DNA of 64,000 nt from positions 155,688 to 219,687 of the forward strand of contig NZ_JADGMY010000016.1 of assembly GCF_015234515.1 (NCBI RefSeq), given 5' to 3'. Position numbers and translations under genes: made by a program. Source of the DNA: Cellulomonas sp. (GTDB taxonomy: Bacteria > Actinomycetota > Actinomycetes > Actinomycetales > Cellulomonadaceae). The notes under the pieces are model-generated. The model had not been told where the DNA came from. It made no database searches and was given only the letters and a program-made list of their open reading frames with translations. Positions 44,159 through 52,324 of the stretch are shown here, piece after piece. The first letter of the stretch is position 1, and each line of letters starts with the position of its first letter.

Positions 44159-44615
44159 TGCACCCGGAGACGACCCCCGCCAGGACGACCCGGGGAGTCC
44201 GCCTTCCGGTATGCCGTCTCACGATGTGGCCCGCCGGGATGTCCGACGTGGCCGCCCGAGACCACCTCCTCCATCGTCACCCGAAGCGCTGACCTGCAGT
44301 TCTACCAGCACCGACGCCCGCCGCTGCGTCGTGGCACCATCCGCAGGGGGCGTCCACTTCGTGAGACCCGCGCAGCCCCCGTCGAGGCCGCGTGCTTGCA
44401 TCACCGGCATGGCACACCTCGACACGCACGCGGCGCGACCGGCCCACGCCGGCGCCGCCTGCCGCTGTCGTGCCCGAATGTGTCGCTGACCGCGACCCCC
44501 CGCGCGCCCGTCGCGCCCCCCTGACCCGCTCCCGCACGCCGGCCCGGGTCACCCCCTCCCTGCACCGTCGCCGCCGCGCCCGGCCGCGTCGTGGCACCGC
44601 ACCCCGAGGACCCCC
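44159..44615 (+). other. Intergenic region upstream of metNIQ, nothing recognised
   Basis: There are 457 bases between the phosphatase stop and metN. I looked for a SAM riboswitch and for a gene on either strand and found neither. A gagga about eight bases before the GTG is the likely metN ribosome-binding site. The promoter must lie here but is not obvious. Confidence 0.5.
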
Positions 44616-45614
44616 GTGATCAAGCTGTCCGGCCTCCGCAAGGTCTACCCGTCCCCCGACGGGGACGTCGTCGCGCTCGACGGCATCGACCTCACCGTCG
44701 AACGCGGCACCGTGCACGGCATCGTCGGGCGCTCCGGCGCCGGCAAGTCGACGCTCATCCGCTGCCTGACGGGCCTCGAGCGGCCCACGTCCGGCACGGT
44801 CACCGTCGACGGCGTCACGATCTCCGACCTGCCGGAGAAGCACCTGCGCACCGCGCGCCGCCAGACCGGCATGGTGTTCCAGCACGTCAACCTGCTCGAC
44901 TCCCGCACCATCGCCGCCAACGTCGCCTACCCGCTGGAGGTCGCAGGCGTGCGGCGTCCGCAGCGTGCGGCACGCGTGGCCGAGCTGCTCGACCTCGTCG
45001 GCCTGGGCGACCGCGCGTCGGCGTACCCCGCGCAGCTCTCCGGAGGGCAGAAGCAGCGCGTCGGCATCGCGCGGGCCCTGGCCACCGAGCCCGGTGTGCT
45101 GCTGTGCGACGAGCCCACGTCCGCGCTCGACGGCGAGACCACCCGCCAGATCCTCGGCCTCGTCCGCGACCTGCGCGACCGCCTCGGCATCACCGTCGTC
45201 GTCATCACGCACGAGCCCGCGGTCGTCCGTGAGGTCTGCGACGCCGTGACGCTGCTCGAGCACGGCCGTGTCGTCCAGTCCGGGCCGCTCGCGCAGGTCG
45301 TCACGGAGGTCGGCTCACCGCTGTCCCGCGCGCTCGTCCCCGTCCCCGACGTGCCGCGCGCTCGGCGGCGGCGGCTCGTCGAGGCCGTCTACGCCACGGA
45401 CGCGGTCGCGACGAGCACGGCCTTCGCCGCCGTCGCCGCGCTCGGTGACGACGTCGAGGTGCTGTCCGCGACCGTCGAGCCGCTCGCCGGCGTCCGCGTC
45501 GGCCGGCTCATCGTCGACACCCCCGCAGCCCGCACCGACGACGTCGTCGCCCGGCTGCGCGCCGCCGGGCTCGACCCGCTCGCCGCCCCCGTGACCGAGC
45601 AGGAGGTGGCGTGA
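44616..45614 (+). CDS. metN: Methionine ABC transporter ATP-binding protein
   Basis: ATPase of the D/L-methionine importer, 332 residues. Walker A GRSGAGKST is at about 38-46, the signature LSGGQKQRVGIARAL at about 143-157, and Walker B VLLCDEPTSAL follows. A C-terminal NIL (ACT-like) domain at about 255-330 senses methionine and shuts the transporter. GTG start. The stop overlaps the metI start (TGATG). Confidence 0.93.
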   Translation: MIKLSGLRKVYPSPDGDVVALDGIDLTVERGTVHGIVGRSGAGKSTLIRCLTGLERPTSGTVTVDGVTISDLPEKHLRTARRQTGMVFQHVNLLDSRTIAANVAYPLEVAGVRRPQRAARVAELLDLVGLGDRASAYPAQLSGGQKQRVGIARALATEPGVLLCDEPTSALDGETTRQILGLVRDLRDRLGITVVVITHEPAVVREVCDAVTLLEHGRVVQSGPLAQVVTEVGSPLSRALVPVPDVPRARRRRLVEAVYATDAVATSTAFAAVAALGDDVEVLSATVEPLAGVRVGRLIVDTPAARTDDVVARLRAAGLDPLAAPVTEQEVA

Positions 45615-46294
45615 TGAACGACCTGTGGACCGAGCTCACGACCAACCGCGTGATCCTCGAGAAGCTCCCCGAGGCGACGCTCGAGACGCTGCAGATGGTC
45701 GGTCTGTCCGCGCTCGTCACCGTGCTGCTCGGGCTGCCGCTGGGGCTGCTGCTGCGTTCGCTCGCCCCCGACGGCCTGCTGCCGAACCGGCCCGTCGCAC
45801 AGGTGCTCGGGTTCGTCGTCAACGTGCTGCGCTCGCTGCCGTTCATCATCCTGGCCGTCGCCGTCATCCCGCTGACGCGCGCGATCGTCGGGACGTCGCT
45901 CGGCTGGGAGGCGGCCGTCGTGCCCCTGAGCATCGGCACCATCCCGTTCTTCGCCCGGCTCGTCGAGACCGCGGTGCGCGACGTCGCCCCCGGCAAGGTC
46001 GAGGCGGCACGCGTCATGGGGTCGACCACGCCGAAGATCCTGTGGACCGTGCTGGTCCGTGAGGCGCTGCCGAGCATCGTGTCCGGGCTCACCGTGACCG
46101 TCATCGCGCTCATCGGGTACTCCGCGATGGCCGGTGCGATCGGCGGTGGCGGCCTCGGCTTCCTCGCGATCACGTACGGCTTCCAGCGCTTCGACCCTGT
46201 CGTGCTCTACACGTCCGTGGTCGTCATCGTCGTCCTCGTCACCGTCGTGCAGGTCGTCGGCGACGCCGTCGCACGCCGGCTCGACCACCGCTGA
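45614..46294 (+). CDS. metI: Methionine ABC transporter permease
   Basis: Inner-membrane permease of 226 residues with five membrane segments. The cytoplasmic EAA-type loop VEAARVMGSTTPKILWTVLVREALPSI is typical of MetI. ATG 45614 lies seven bases after a perfect AGGAGG; the in-frame GTG at 45611 is too close to it. It works with MetN and the lipoprotein MetQ. Confidence 0.94.
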   Translation: MNDLWTELTTNRVILEKLPEATLETLQMVGLSALVTVLLGLPLGLLLRSLAPDGLLPNRPVAQVLGFVVNVLRSLPFIILAVAVIPLTRAIVGTSLGWEAAVVPLSIGTIPFFARLVETAVRDVAPGKVEAARVMGSTTPKILWTVLVREALPSIVSGLTVTVIALIGYSAMAGAIGGGGLGFLAITYGFQRFDPVVLYTSVVVIVVLVTVVQVVGDAVARRLDHR

Positions 46295-46367
46295 GCGCAC
46301 CCCGCCGCGACCCGCGGCCCGCAGACCTGCCCCCGACCCGGGGGCGACACCGAGAGGAACACCGCAC

Positions 46368-47204
46368 ATGAAGAGCACCGTCCGAGCCGCAGCCGTCCTG
46401 TCCGCCGCTGCCCTGGTGATGGCCGGCTGCGCGGGCGACGACACCGGCGCGACGGACGACGCGGCCGGGTCGAACGGCGTGACCACGATCGTCGTCGGCG
46501 CGAGCCCCGTCCCGCACGCCGAGATCCTGCAGTTCGTGCAGGACGAGCTCGCCGCCGACGCGGGCATCGAGCTCGACATCCGGGAGTTCACCGACTACGT
46601 GCTGCCGAACACGGCGCTCGCCGAGGGCGAGCTCGACGCGAACTACTTCCAGCACCTGCCGTACTTCGAGGCGCAGGTCGAGGAGAACGGCTTCGAGTTC
46701 GACCACTTCCCCGGTGTGCACATCGAGCCCTACGGCATCTACTCCGAGAAGGTCGAGTCGGTCGAGGACATCGCGACCGGTGGCGTCATCGGCATCACCA
46801 ACGACCCGGGCAACCAGGCGCGCGCGCTGGACCTGCTCGTGCAGGCCGGTCTCATCGAGCTCGCCGAGACCGACGGCGACCCGACGCTGCTCGACATCGC
46901 CGAGAACCCGAAGGACCTCGAGTTCGTCGAGACCGCACCCGAGCAGCTCGCGGTGTCCCTGCAGGACCTCGACGCCGCGATCATCAACGGCAACTACGCG
47001 CTCGAGGCCGGGCTGAACCCCGCCAAGGACGCGATCGTGCTCGAGTCCGGTGAGGACAGCCCGTACGCCAACTTCGTCGCCTTCCGCTCGCAGGACGCCG
47101 ACGACGAGGCCCTCGCGACGCTCGACGAGCTGCTGCGCTCCGACGAGGTCCGCGCCTTCATCGAGGAGCGCTGGCCCGACGGCGAGATCATCCCCGCCTT
47201 CTGA
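46368..47204 (+). CDS. metQ: Methionine-binding lipoprotein
   Basis: NLPA-family binding protein of 278 residues. The signal peptide ends with the lipobox VMAGCAG. GASPVPHAEILQFVQDELA, EFTDYVLPNTALAEGELDANYFQHLPYF and DLDAAIINGNYALEAGLNP are characteristic of MetQ. It delivers methionine to MetNI. Its stop is followed, after 13 bases, by the long palindromic repeat that probably also ends transcription. Confidence 0.93.
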   Translation: MKSTVRAAAVLSAAALVMAGCAGDDTGATDDAAGSNGVTTIVVGASPVPHAEILQFVQDELAADAGIELDIREFTDYVLPNTALAEGELDANYFQHLPYFEAQVEENGFEFDHFPGVHIEPYGIYSEKVESVEDIATGGVIGITNDPGNQARALDLLVQAGLIELAETDGDPTLLDIAENPKDLEFVETAPEQLAVSLQDLDAAIINGNYALEAGLNPAKDAIVLESGEDSPYANFVAFRSQDADDEALATLDELLRSDEVRAFIEERWPDGEIIPAF

Positions 47205-47217
47205 CCCACCCCACCCC

Positions 47218-47291
47218 GCCGAGCGCGGTACACACCGGTCGAGCGCGGGGGACACGAGTACCGCGCTCGACCGGTGTGTGCCGCGCTCGGC
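47218..47291. repeat. Intergenic GCCGAGCGCGG palindromic element, copy B
   Basis: Near-perfect 74-bp palindrome. Arms of 31 bases run GCCGAGCGCGGTACACACCG then GTCGAGCGCGG, and return after a 12-base loop with one mismatch. It lies between the convergent metQ and amidohydrolase genes and could terminate both. The left half and flank are nearly identical to copy C at 58241. Confidence 0.95.
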
Positions 47292-47301
47292 GGGCGGGGC
47301 G

Positions 47302-48153
47302 TCAGATCCGGAAGACACGCTCCGCGGTCCCGGCGAGCACGTCGCACTGCTCGGTGGCCGTCAGCTCGCTCACCGCCGTGCGGTAGGCCTCCACGACGTC
47401 GGTGTAGCTCGAGTACAGCCGCTCGACCGGCCAGTTCGTGCCCAGGAACACCCGGCGTGAGCCGAACGCCTCGATGCAGGCGAGCACCCACGGCCGCCGC
47501 GACTGCGGCGTCCAGCCCGGTTCGACCATGCCCAGCGACGACACCTTGCACAGCGTGTTGGGCTCGGCGGCGAGCGCCCGAAGCATGCCCGTCCAGGCCG
47601 TCCACGTCTGCGGGCTGCGGTCCTGCGGCATCCCGGCCTGGTCGAGCACGAACGTCACCTCGGGGTGCGCGCGCACCAGGTCGAGCGCGAGTCCTGCGTC
47701 CTGCCACCCCACGGTGTGGAGGAAGAGCCCGCCCGCACGCCCCAGCGCGGCGTACCCACGCCGGAACGCCGGGTCCGCGAACCGCGTCGCGGGGCCCATC
47801 TCCCGCACGCCGCGGAACACCGCGTGCCGTGCATGGCGACCCAGCTGCTCCGCCGCGTCACGGGCCGCGAGATCGCACGTGACGACGGCCGCGTTCGGCC
47901 AGCCGGTCTCGTCCGACAGCTGCTGCAGCCACGCGGTCTCGGCCACGGGGTCCGCGGCGTCGAACGCGGCGTTCATGTGCACGACCTTCGTCAGGCCGGC
48001 CAGCCGGCCCTCCGCGCGCAGCTCGGGCACGGAGAACCGGGGCGCCCGGACGGCGACGAGGTCCCCGTAGGGGAACCCGTCGCCGTCCAGCCACCCGTAC
48101 CCGAGGTCCCGGTCGCGCCGGTCCCACAGGTGCACGTGGGTGTCGACGAACAT
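47302..48153 (-). CDS. COG3618-type amidohydrolase (fuconolactonase-like)
   Basis: TIM-barrel hydrolase of 283 residues resembling sugar-lactonases. DTHVHLWD at residues 4-11 gives the HxH metal motif; the fold continues through FRGVREMGP, LFLHTVGWQDAG, VLDQAGMP and FLGTNWPVERL. In this family members open L-fucono- or related sugar lactones. It is the last gene of the minus-strand xylo-oligosaccharide operon and overlaps the VOC gene (TGATG). The lactone substrate is inferred from context. Confidence 0.85.
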   Translation of the reverse strand: MFVDTHVHLWDRRDRDLGYGWLDGDGFPYGDLVAVRAPRFSVPELRAEGRLAGLTKVVHMNAAFDAADPVAETAWLQQLSDETGWPNAAVVTCDLAARDAAEQLGRHARHAVFRGVREMGPATRFADPAFRRGYAALGRAGGLFLHTVGWQDAGLALDLVRAHPEVTFVLDQAGMPQDRSPQTWTAWTGMLRALAAEPNTLCKVSSLGMVEPGWTPQSRRPWVLACIEAFGSRRVFLGTNWPVERLYSSYTDVVEAYRTAVSELTATEQCDVLAGTAERVFRI

Positions 48154-48605
48154 CAGGCGGGCTTGATGTTGAGGTTGACGCCCAGGACGTCCTCGGTGTC
48201 GACGACGGTCCACGAGCCGCCCGGGTAGAACGCCTCGACCCGGAGCGCGTGGCCGCGCTCCGCCAGCTCGCCGACGACGGCGTCACGCGCGTCGCCCACC
48301 GCGAAGCCGAGATGGTGCACGCCCTCGCCGTGCTTGTCGAGGAACTCGCGGAAGGTCGACGGGTTGTCGTCGGGCGCCATGAGCTCGATGACGACCGGCT
48401 GCCCCGGTACCTCGATGACGGCGAGCTGCATGCCGTAGCTCGCCGGCTCGCCGCGGTAGGTCTCGTCGGCGTTCGGCAGCCCCATCACGCGCACCTCCGG
48501 CCGTTCGATGGCGAACAGCTCGCACCAGTGGTCGAGCGCCTTGTCCATGTCCTCGACGACGATCGCGACCTGGATCAGACCGCCGAGCGTGACGGGGTGC
48601 TTCAT
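48153..48605 (-). CDS. VOC-family (glyoxalase-fold) protein
   Basis: Metal-binding protein of 150 residues with the paired beta-alpha-beta-beta-beta modules of the vicinal-oxygen-chelate family: LIQVAIVVEDMDKALDHWCELF at the start and GVHHLGFAVGDARDAVVGEL in the second module, whose His and Glu bind metal. It may act as an epimerase or dioxygenase-like enzyme on a sugar-derived acid. It overlaps the Gfo/Idh gene by ATGA. Confidence 0.85.
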   Translation of the reverse strand: MKHPVTLGGLIQVAIVVEDMDKALDHWCELFAIERPEVRVMGLPNADETYRGEPASYGMQLAVIEVPGQPVVIELMAPDDNPSTFREFLDKHGEGVHHLGFAVGDARDAVVGELAERGHALRVEAFYPGGSWTVVDTEDVLGVNLNIKPA

Positions 48606-49675
48606 GCCCACGGCTCCCCCTCGACGACGACGTCCTGGTGCGTGCGAGCGGACTCCTCGATCGCCAGACCGAGCGCGTGGTCCTGGCAGGCCGACGCGAG
48701 GGAGTACGGGCCGACGGCCTCGCCGCGCGCCCAGGCGCCGACGGCGACCAGGTGGTCGGCCACGGCCACGTCGTCCTCCGACAGGCGGGTGCCGACGCAG
48801 GCGTTGCGCCACAGGATCTTGCCGTCGAACGACGTGTGCACCACCTCGTTGCCCTCGAGGTTCATGTCGACGCCGGTGCGGCGGTACTCGATGCGCGAGG
48901 TGATCGGGTCGGTGCCGTCCCAGCGGACGACCGTGTCGTCGACCATCTCACCCAGGGTGCCGCGCACGACGATGCGACGGGACAGCAGCGGGTTCCACCA
49001 CTGCATGTTGACGAAGTTGTACACGCCGACGCGTCCGTCGCCGAAGTCGAGCGTCGCGTACGTGGAGGCCTGGACCTCGGGCTGCGGCTCCGTGACCCAG
49101 CCGTCGAAGGTCAGCGGCAGCGTCATCCTGGTGTCGAAGGTGCGGCCGGACACGACGGTCCGCTCCATGTCGACGTCGAGGAAGGCACGCATGAGCGAGG
49201 TCGCGTGGTACAGGTGCGTCGAGGCGATCTCCACGGACTGCGGGACGCCGAGGAGGCCGGCGCCGAGGACCGCGAGCCGCGAGGCGTGCCCGGGCATGAG
49301 GACGTACTGCTCGCCCACCTGGACCAGCGACTGGTCCTCGATCGTCGTCCACAGGTCGCGCAGCCCTGCCAGGTCGGGGGCGGGCGGGGTCTCGCCCATG
49401 ACCTTGACGCCGCGGGCGGTGAGCTCCTTGAGCAGCCCGGGCATGGCCGGCCACGACACCGCCGCCACGACGAACTCGGGCTCGTAGGCGAGCAGCTCGT
49501 CGAGCGACGTCACGGCGGGCACGCCGTACGCGGAGTGGATCATGTCGGCCTGGGCCTGGTCGACCGCCATGACGGCGACGGCCTCGAGGCGCGACGGGTC
49601 GGCCGCGGCCACCCGCAGGTGGAACTGGCCGCGCCAGCCGGTGCCGATCACGGCGAAACGGATGGGGTTGCTCAT
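48602..49675 (-). CDS. Gfo/Idh/MocA-family oxidoreductase lacking the usual catalytic Lys
   Basis: NAD(P)-dependent oxidoreductase of 357 residues. The Rossmann motif is VIGTGWRGQFH at about 9-19. The family's EKP motif reads GETPPAP, so the catalytic Lys is replaced by Thr. The C-terminal alpha/beta domain is complete (PLTFDGWVTEPQPEVQASTY). It probably acts on a sugar or cyclitol in the pathway fed by the ABC importer, or it may have lost catalysis. Confidence 0.85.
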   Translation of the reverse strand: MSNPIRFAVIGTGWRGQFHLRVAAADPSRLEAVAVMAVDQAQADMIHSAYGVPAVTSLDELLAYEPEFVVAAVSWPAMPGLLKELTARGVKVMGETPPAPDLAGLRDLWTTIEDQSLVQVGEQYVLMPGHASRLAVLGAGLLGVPQSVEIASTHLYHATSLMRAFLDVDMERTVVSGRTFDTRMTLPLTFDGWVTEPQPEVQASTYATLDFGDGRVGVYNFVNMQWWNPLLSRRIVVRGTLGEMVDDTVVRWDGTDPITSRIEYRRTGVDMNLEGNEVVHTSFDGKILWRNACVGTRLSEDDVAVADHLVAVGAWARGEAVGPYSLASACQDHALGLAIEESARTHQDVVVEGEPWA

Positions 49676-49712
49676 GTGAGCGGTCCTTTCGGTGATGCGT
49701 TGACGGAAAAAC

Positions 49713-50456
49713 TCAGACCTGGCTCATGCCGCCGTCGACGGTCAGCTCGACGCCCGCGACGAAGCTCGACTCGTCGGACGCGAGGAACGTCACCACGGCG
49801 GCGATCTCCTCGGGCCGGCCGACCCGGCGCAGCGGGATCTGCTCGGTCACGGCGGCCTCGACGTCGGCGGAACCACCCGTGAACTGCTCGAACAACGCCG
49901 TGCGCGTCGGCCCGGGGCTCACGGCGTTGGCGCGGATGCCGCGGGGGCCCAGCTCGGCGGTCAGCGTGCGGGCCAGCGACCGCACGGCCGCCTTGCTCGC
50001 GTTGTAGACGGCGTGACCGGGGCCGCCGTTCGTCCCGGCGATCGAGGAGGTCAGGACGATCGACGCGCCGTCGGCGATCTGCGGCAGGAGCCGCTGGACG
50101 GTGAACAGCGCGCCGCGGAACGTGAGCCCCGCGACGGCGTCGAACTTCTCGGGCGTCATGTCGGCGACGTCGGTCGCCTCGACGTCGCGGCCGGCGTTGA
50201 CGTGCAGCACGTCGATGCGTCGGCCGGTGGCGGCGACGGCCGCGGCGAGCGCGTCCAGGTCGCCCAGGTCGGCGGCGTCCCCGACGACGCCGACGGCCTG
50301 GGGCCCGAGCTCCGCGGCCGCGGCCGCGACCTCGTCGGGGAACGGCGAGGTGACGACGACGGTCGCACCCTCGGCGATGAACCGGGTGGCCACCGCCTTG
50401 CCGATGCCGGCGGTGCCGGCGGTGACGACGGCGAGCTTGCCTTCGAGCAGACCCAT
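49713..50456 (-). CDS. Short-chain dehydrogenase/reductase
   Basis: Classical SDR of 247 residues. The coenzyme motif is TAGTAGIG at about 13-20, the active site has SSIAG and YNASK (Tyr and Lys intact), and the end is VDGG. It is the fourth gene of the operon, 21 bases after the MalG-type permease, with a good Shine-Dalgarno (ggagagaag). It is probably a sugar or sugar-alcohol dehydrogenase. Confidence 0.9.
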   Translation of the reverse strand: MGLLEGKLAVVTAGTAGIGKAVATRFIAEGATVVVTSPFPDEVAAAAAELGPQAVGVVGDAADLGDLDALAAAVAATGRRIDVLHVNAGRDVEATDVADMTPEKFDAVAGLTFRGALFTVQRLLPQIADGASIVLTSSIAGTNGGPGHAVYNASKAAVRSLARTLTAELGPRGIRANAVSPGPTRTALFEQFTGGSADVEAAVTEQIPLRRVGRPEEIAAVVTFLASDESSFVAGVELTVDGGMSQV

Positions 50457-50476
50457 GCTTCTCTCCTTCGGGACGG

Positions 50477-51265
50477 TCACTTCAGGGCACCCGCGGCGAG
50501 CCCGCGTTCGAAGTACTTCTGCAGTGAGAGGTAGGCGATGACCATCGGCAGCGCCGCGATGACCGCAGCCGCGAGCACGCCGGTCTGGTCGTTCGTGTAC
50601 TGGCTGATGAAGAACGACGGCAGCAGGGTCAGCACCTGGCGGTCCGGGCTGTTCAGCATGAGCAGCGGGAGCAGGTACGCGTTCCACGCGGCGATCAGCG
50701 TGAGCACCACGATCGCGGCGGCGATCGGCTTGGTCAGCGGCAGCATGATCCGCCGGAACACCTGCCAGACGCTGGCGCCGTCGACGCGCGCGGCCTCCAT
50801 GAGCTCGTTCGGGATGCCGTCGAAGAAGTTGCGGGCCAGCAGCGTCGCGAACGGGATCTGCAGGGCCGCGATCGGCAGGATCACGGCGATGAGCTGGTTG
50901 TACATGTCGAACGTGGACGCGGTGACGAACAGGGGCGTCAGGAGCACGGCCTCGGGCATCGTCAGGGCCAGCAGCAGCGCCCAGAACCACACCTCCTTGC
51001 CCGCGATGCGCAGCTTGGAGAAGCCGAACGCGGCGAGCATGGTGCATGCGCAGACGACGAGGATCGCCGACACCGAGACGATGACCGAGTTGAGCAGGTA
51101 GGTGCCCAGGACGCCGGTCTCGAAGACCTTGACGTAGTTGCCGAACCCTCGGCCGGCGAGCGAGCCGCGGACCATCACGACCAGCGGGACCAGGAAGGGC
51201 AGCGCCATGAGCGTCACGACGACCTGGATGACGAGCTTCTGCGACTTCGTACGGGCCTCGAACAT
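50477..51265 (-). CDS. Carbohydrate ABC transporter permease, MalG type
   Basis: Inner-membrane permease of 262 residues with six helices. The EAA loop reads MEAARVDGASVWQVFRRIMLPL, and the end is GLAAGALK, both typical of CUT1 second permeases. The ATG overlaps the MalF-type stop (TGATG). No ATPase gene is present in the operon; such CUT1 systems in actinobacteria use a shared MsmK/MsiK-type ATPase encoded elsewhere. Confidence 0.92.
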   Translation of the reverse strand: MFEARTKSQKLVIQVVVTLMALPFLVPLVVMVRGSLAGRGFGNYVKVFETGVLGTYLLNSVIVSVSAILVVCACTMLAAFGFSKLRIAGKEVWFWALLLALTMPEAVLLTPLFVTASTFDMYNQLIAVILPIAALQIPFATLLARNFFDGIPNELMEAARVDGASVWQVFRRIMLPLTKPIAAAIVVLTLIAAWNAYLLPLLMLNSPDRQVLTLLPSFFISQYTNDQTGVLAAAVIAALPMVIAYLSLQKYFERGLAAGALK

Positions 51266-52221
51266 CAGCTCTTCCCCTCACGACGGTTGCGGATCGACAT
51301 CGCGACACCGCAGGTCACAGCCAGGACGAGGAGCGCGACGGAGATCGTCGCGGCGTAGCCGAAGTTCTTCTCCTGCATCATCGTCTGGTAGATGTACGTG
51401 CCCAGGAACTGGGTCGCCCCGCCCAGGCCCGATGGCGAGATCAGGTAGGGCCAGTCGAACGTCTTGAGCGCACCGATCAGGCCGAGCGTCGCCAGGGCGA
51501 ACGTCGTCCCGCGGCACGACGGCCACACGATCGAGAACAGGCTGCGGACGTTGCCCGCGCCGTCCATGCGCGCCGCCTCGAGCATCTCGGGCTCGATCTG
51601 CGACATGGCGGCGTAGAAGAGGATGAACGTCAGGCCCGTCCACTGCCAGATCGTCGCCGCCATGACGACGCCGAGCGCGGTGCCGGGGTCCGAGAGCCAG
51701 GTGTGCGTCAGCCCGTCCAGCCCGATCGACGACAGGAACGTGTTGACCTCGCCGTTGTTGGCGAACATCGTGCGGAAGACGGGGGCCATCGTCGCGGGCG
51801 CCAGCACCGTGGGGACGAAGACGATGACCTTGTACAGCCCGCGGAGCTTGACCGAGGAGTGCATCAGCGCCGCGAAGACGAAGCCGATCGTGGTCTGCAC
51901 CGTGAAGGTCACGACGTAGAAGACGGCGGTGTTGACGAGAGCACGCCGGAACATCGGGTCCCCGGCGAGGGTCTGGAAGTTGCCGGCCCCGATCCACTCG
52001 GACGGGGTGAGGATGAATCCGTTCCACTTCTGGGTCGAGACGAATCCGGTGTAGCCGATCGAGAAGTAGATCAGGCCGGCCACGACGATCATGGCCGGGA
52101 GGATCCACGGGTAGCCGCTCGCGACGTGCTTCAGGGTTCCGCCGCGACGACGCTGCGCGGAGGTGCGAGTGGGGCCACCGGTGTTCTCGCGTGGTGCGTC
52201 GACAGCAGTGTCGCTGCGCAT
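51265..52221 (-). CDS. Carbohydrate ABC transporter permease, MalF type
   Basis: Inner-membrane permease of 318 residues. A hydrophilic N-terminus of about 30 residues rich in Arg is followed by six helices and the EAA loop LEAARMDGAGNVRSLFSIVWPS. It forms the CUT1 channel with the MalG-type permease that follows. A GC hairpin separates it from the binding-protein gene. Confidence 0.9.
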   Translation of the reverse strand: MRSDTAVDAPRENTGGPTRTSAQRRRGGTLKHVASGYPWILPAMIVVAGLIYFSIGYTGFVSTQKWNGFILTPSEWIGAGNFQTLAGDPMFRRALVNTAVFYVVTFTVQTTIGFVFAALMHSSVKLRGLYKVIVFVPTVLAPATMAPVFRTMFANNGEVNTFLSSIGLDGLTHTWLSDPGTALGVVMAATIWQWTGLTFILFYAAMSQIEPEMLEAARMDGAGNVRSLFSIVWPSCRGTTFALATLGLIGALKTFDWPYLISPSGLGGATQFLGTYIYQTMMQEKNFGYAATISVALLVLAVTCGVAMSIRNRREGKS

Positions 52222-52267
52222 CGGGAGTCCTTCTGGTGGGAGTTCGGGGGGGTGGGTGCACCCGGTC

Positions 52268-52302
52268 GGGCCGGCCGCGAGAGGGTAGGGCGCGGCCGGC
52301 CC
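52268..52302 (-). promoter_or_regulatory. Strong hairpin between binding-protein and permease genes
   Basis: Perfect 12-bp stem GGGCCGGCCGCG / CGCGGCCGGCCC with an 11-base loop, just after the stop of the binding-protein gene. It has the same placement as the hairpin at 9334-9365 in the other sugar operon. Confidence 0.7.
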
Positions 52303-52324
52303 GGCGGGAGTCAGCTGCGCTCGG

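Noticed and set aside
44159..44615. SAM riboswitch upstream of metNIQ
   Set aside because: I could not find the conserved core helices or the pseudoknot of SAM-I or SAM-IV types; the gap alone is no evidence.
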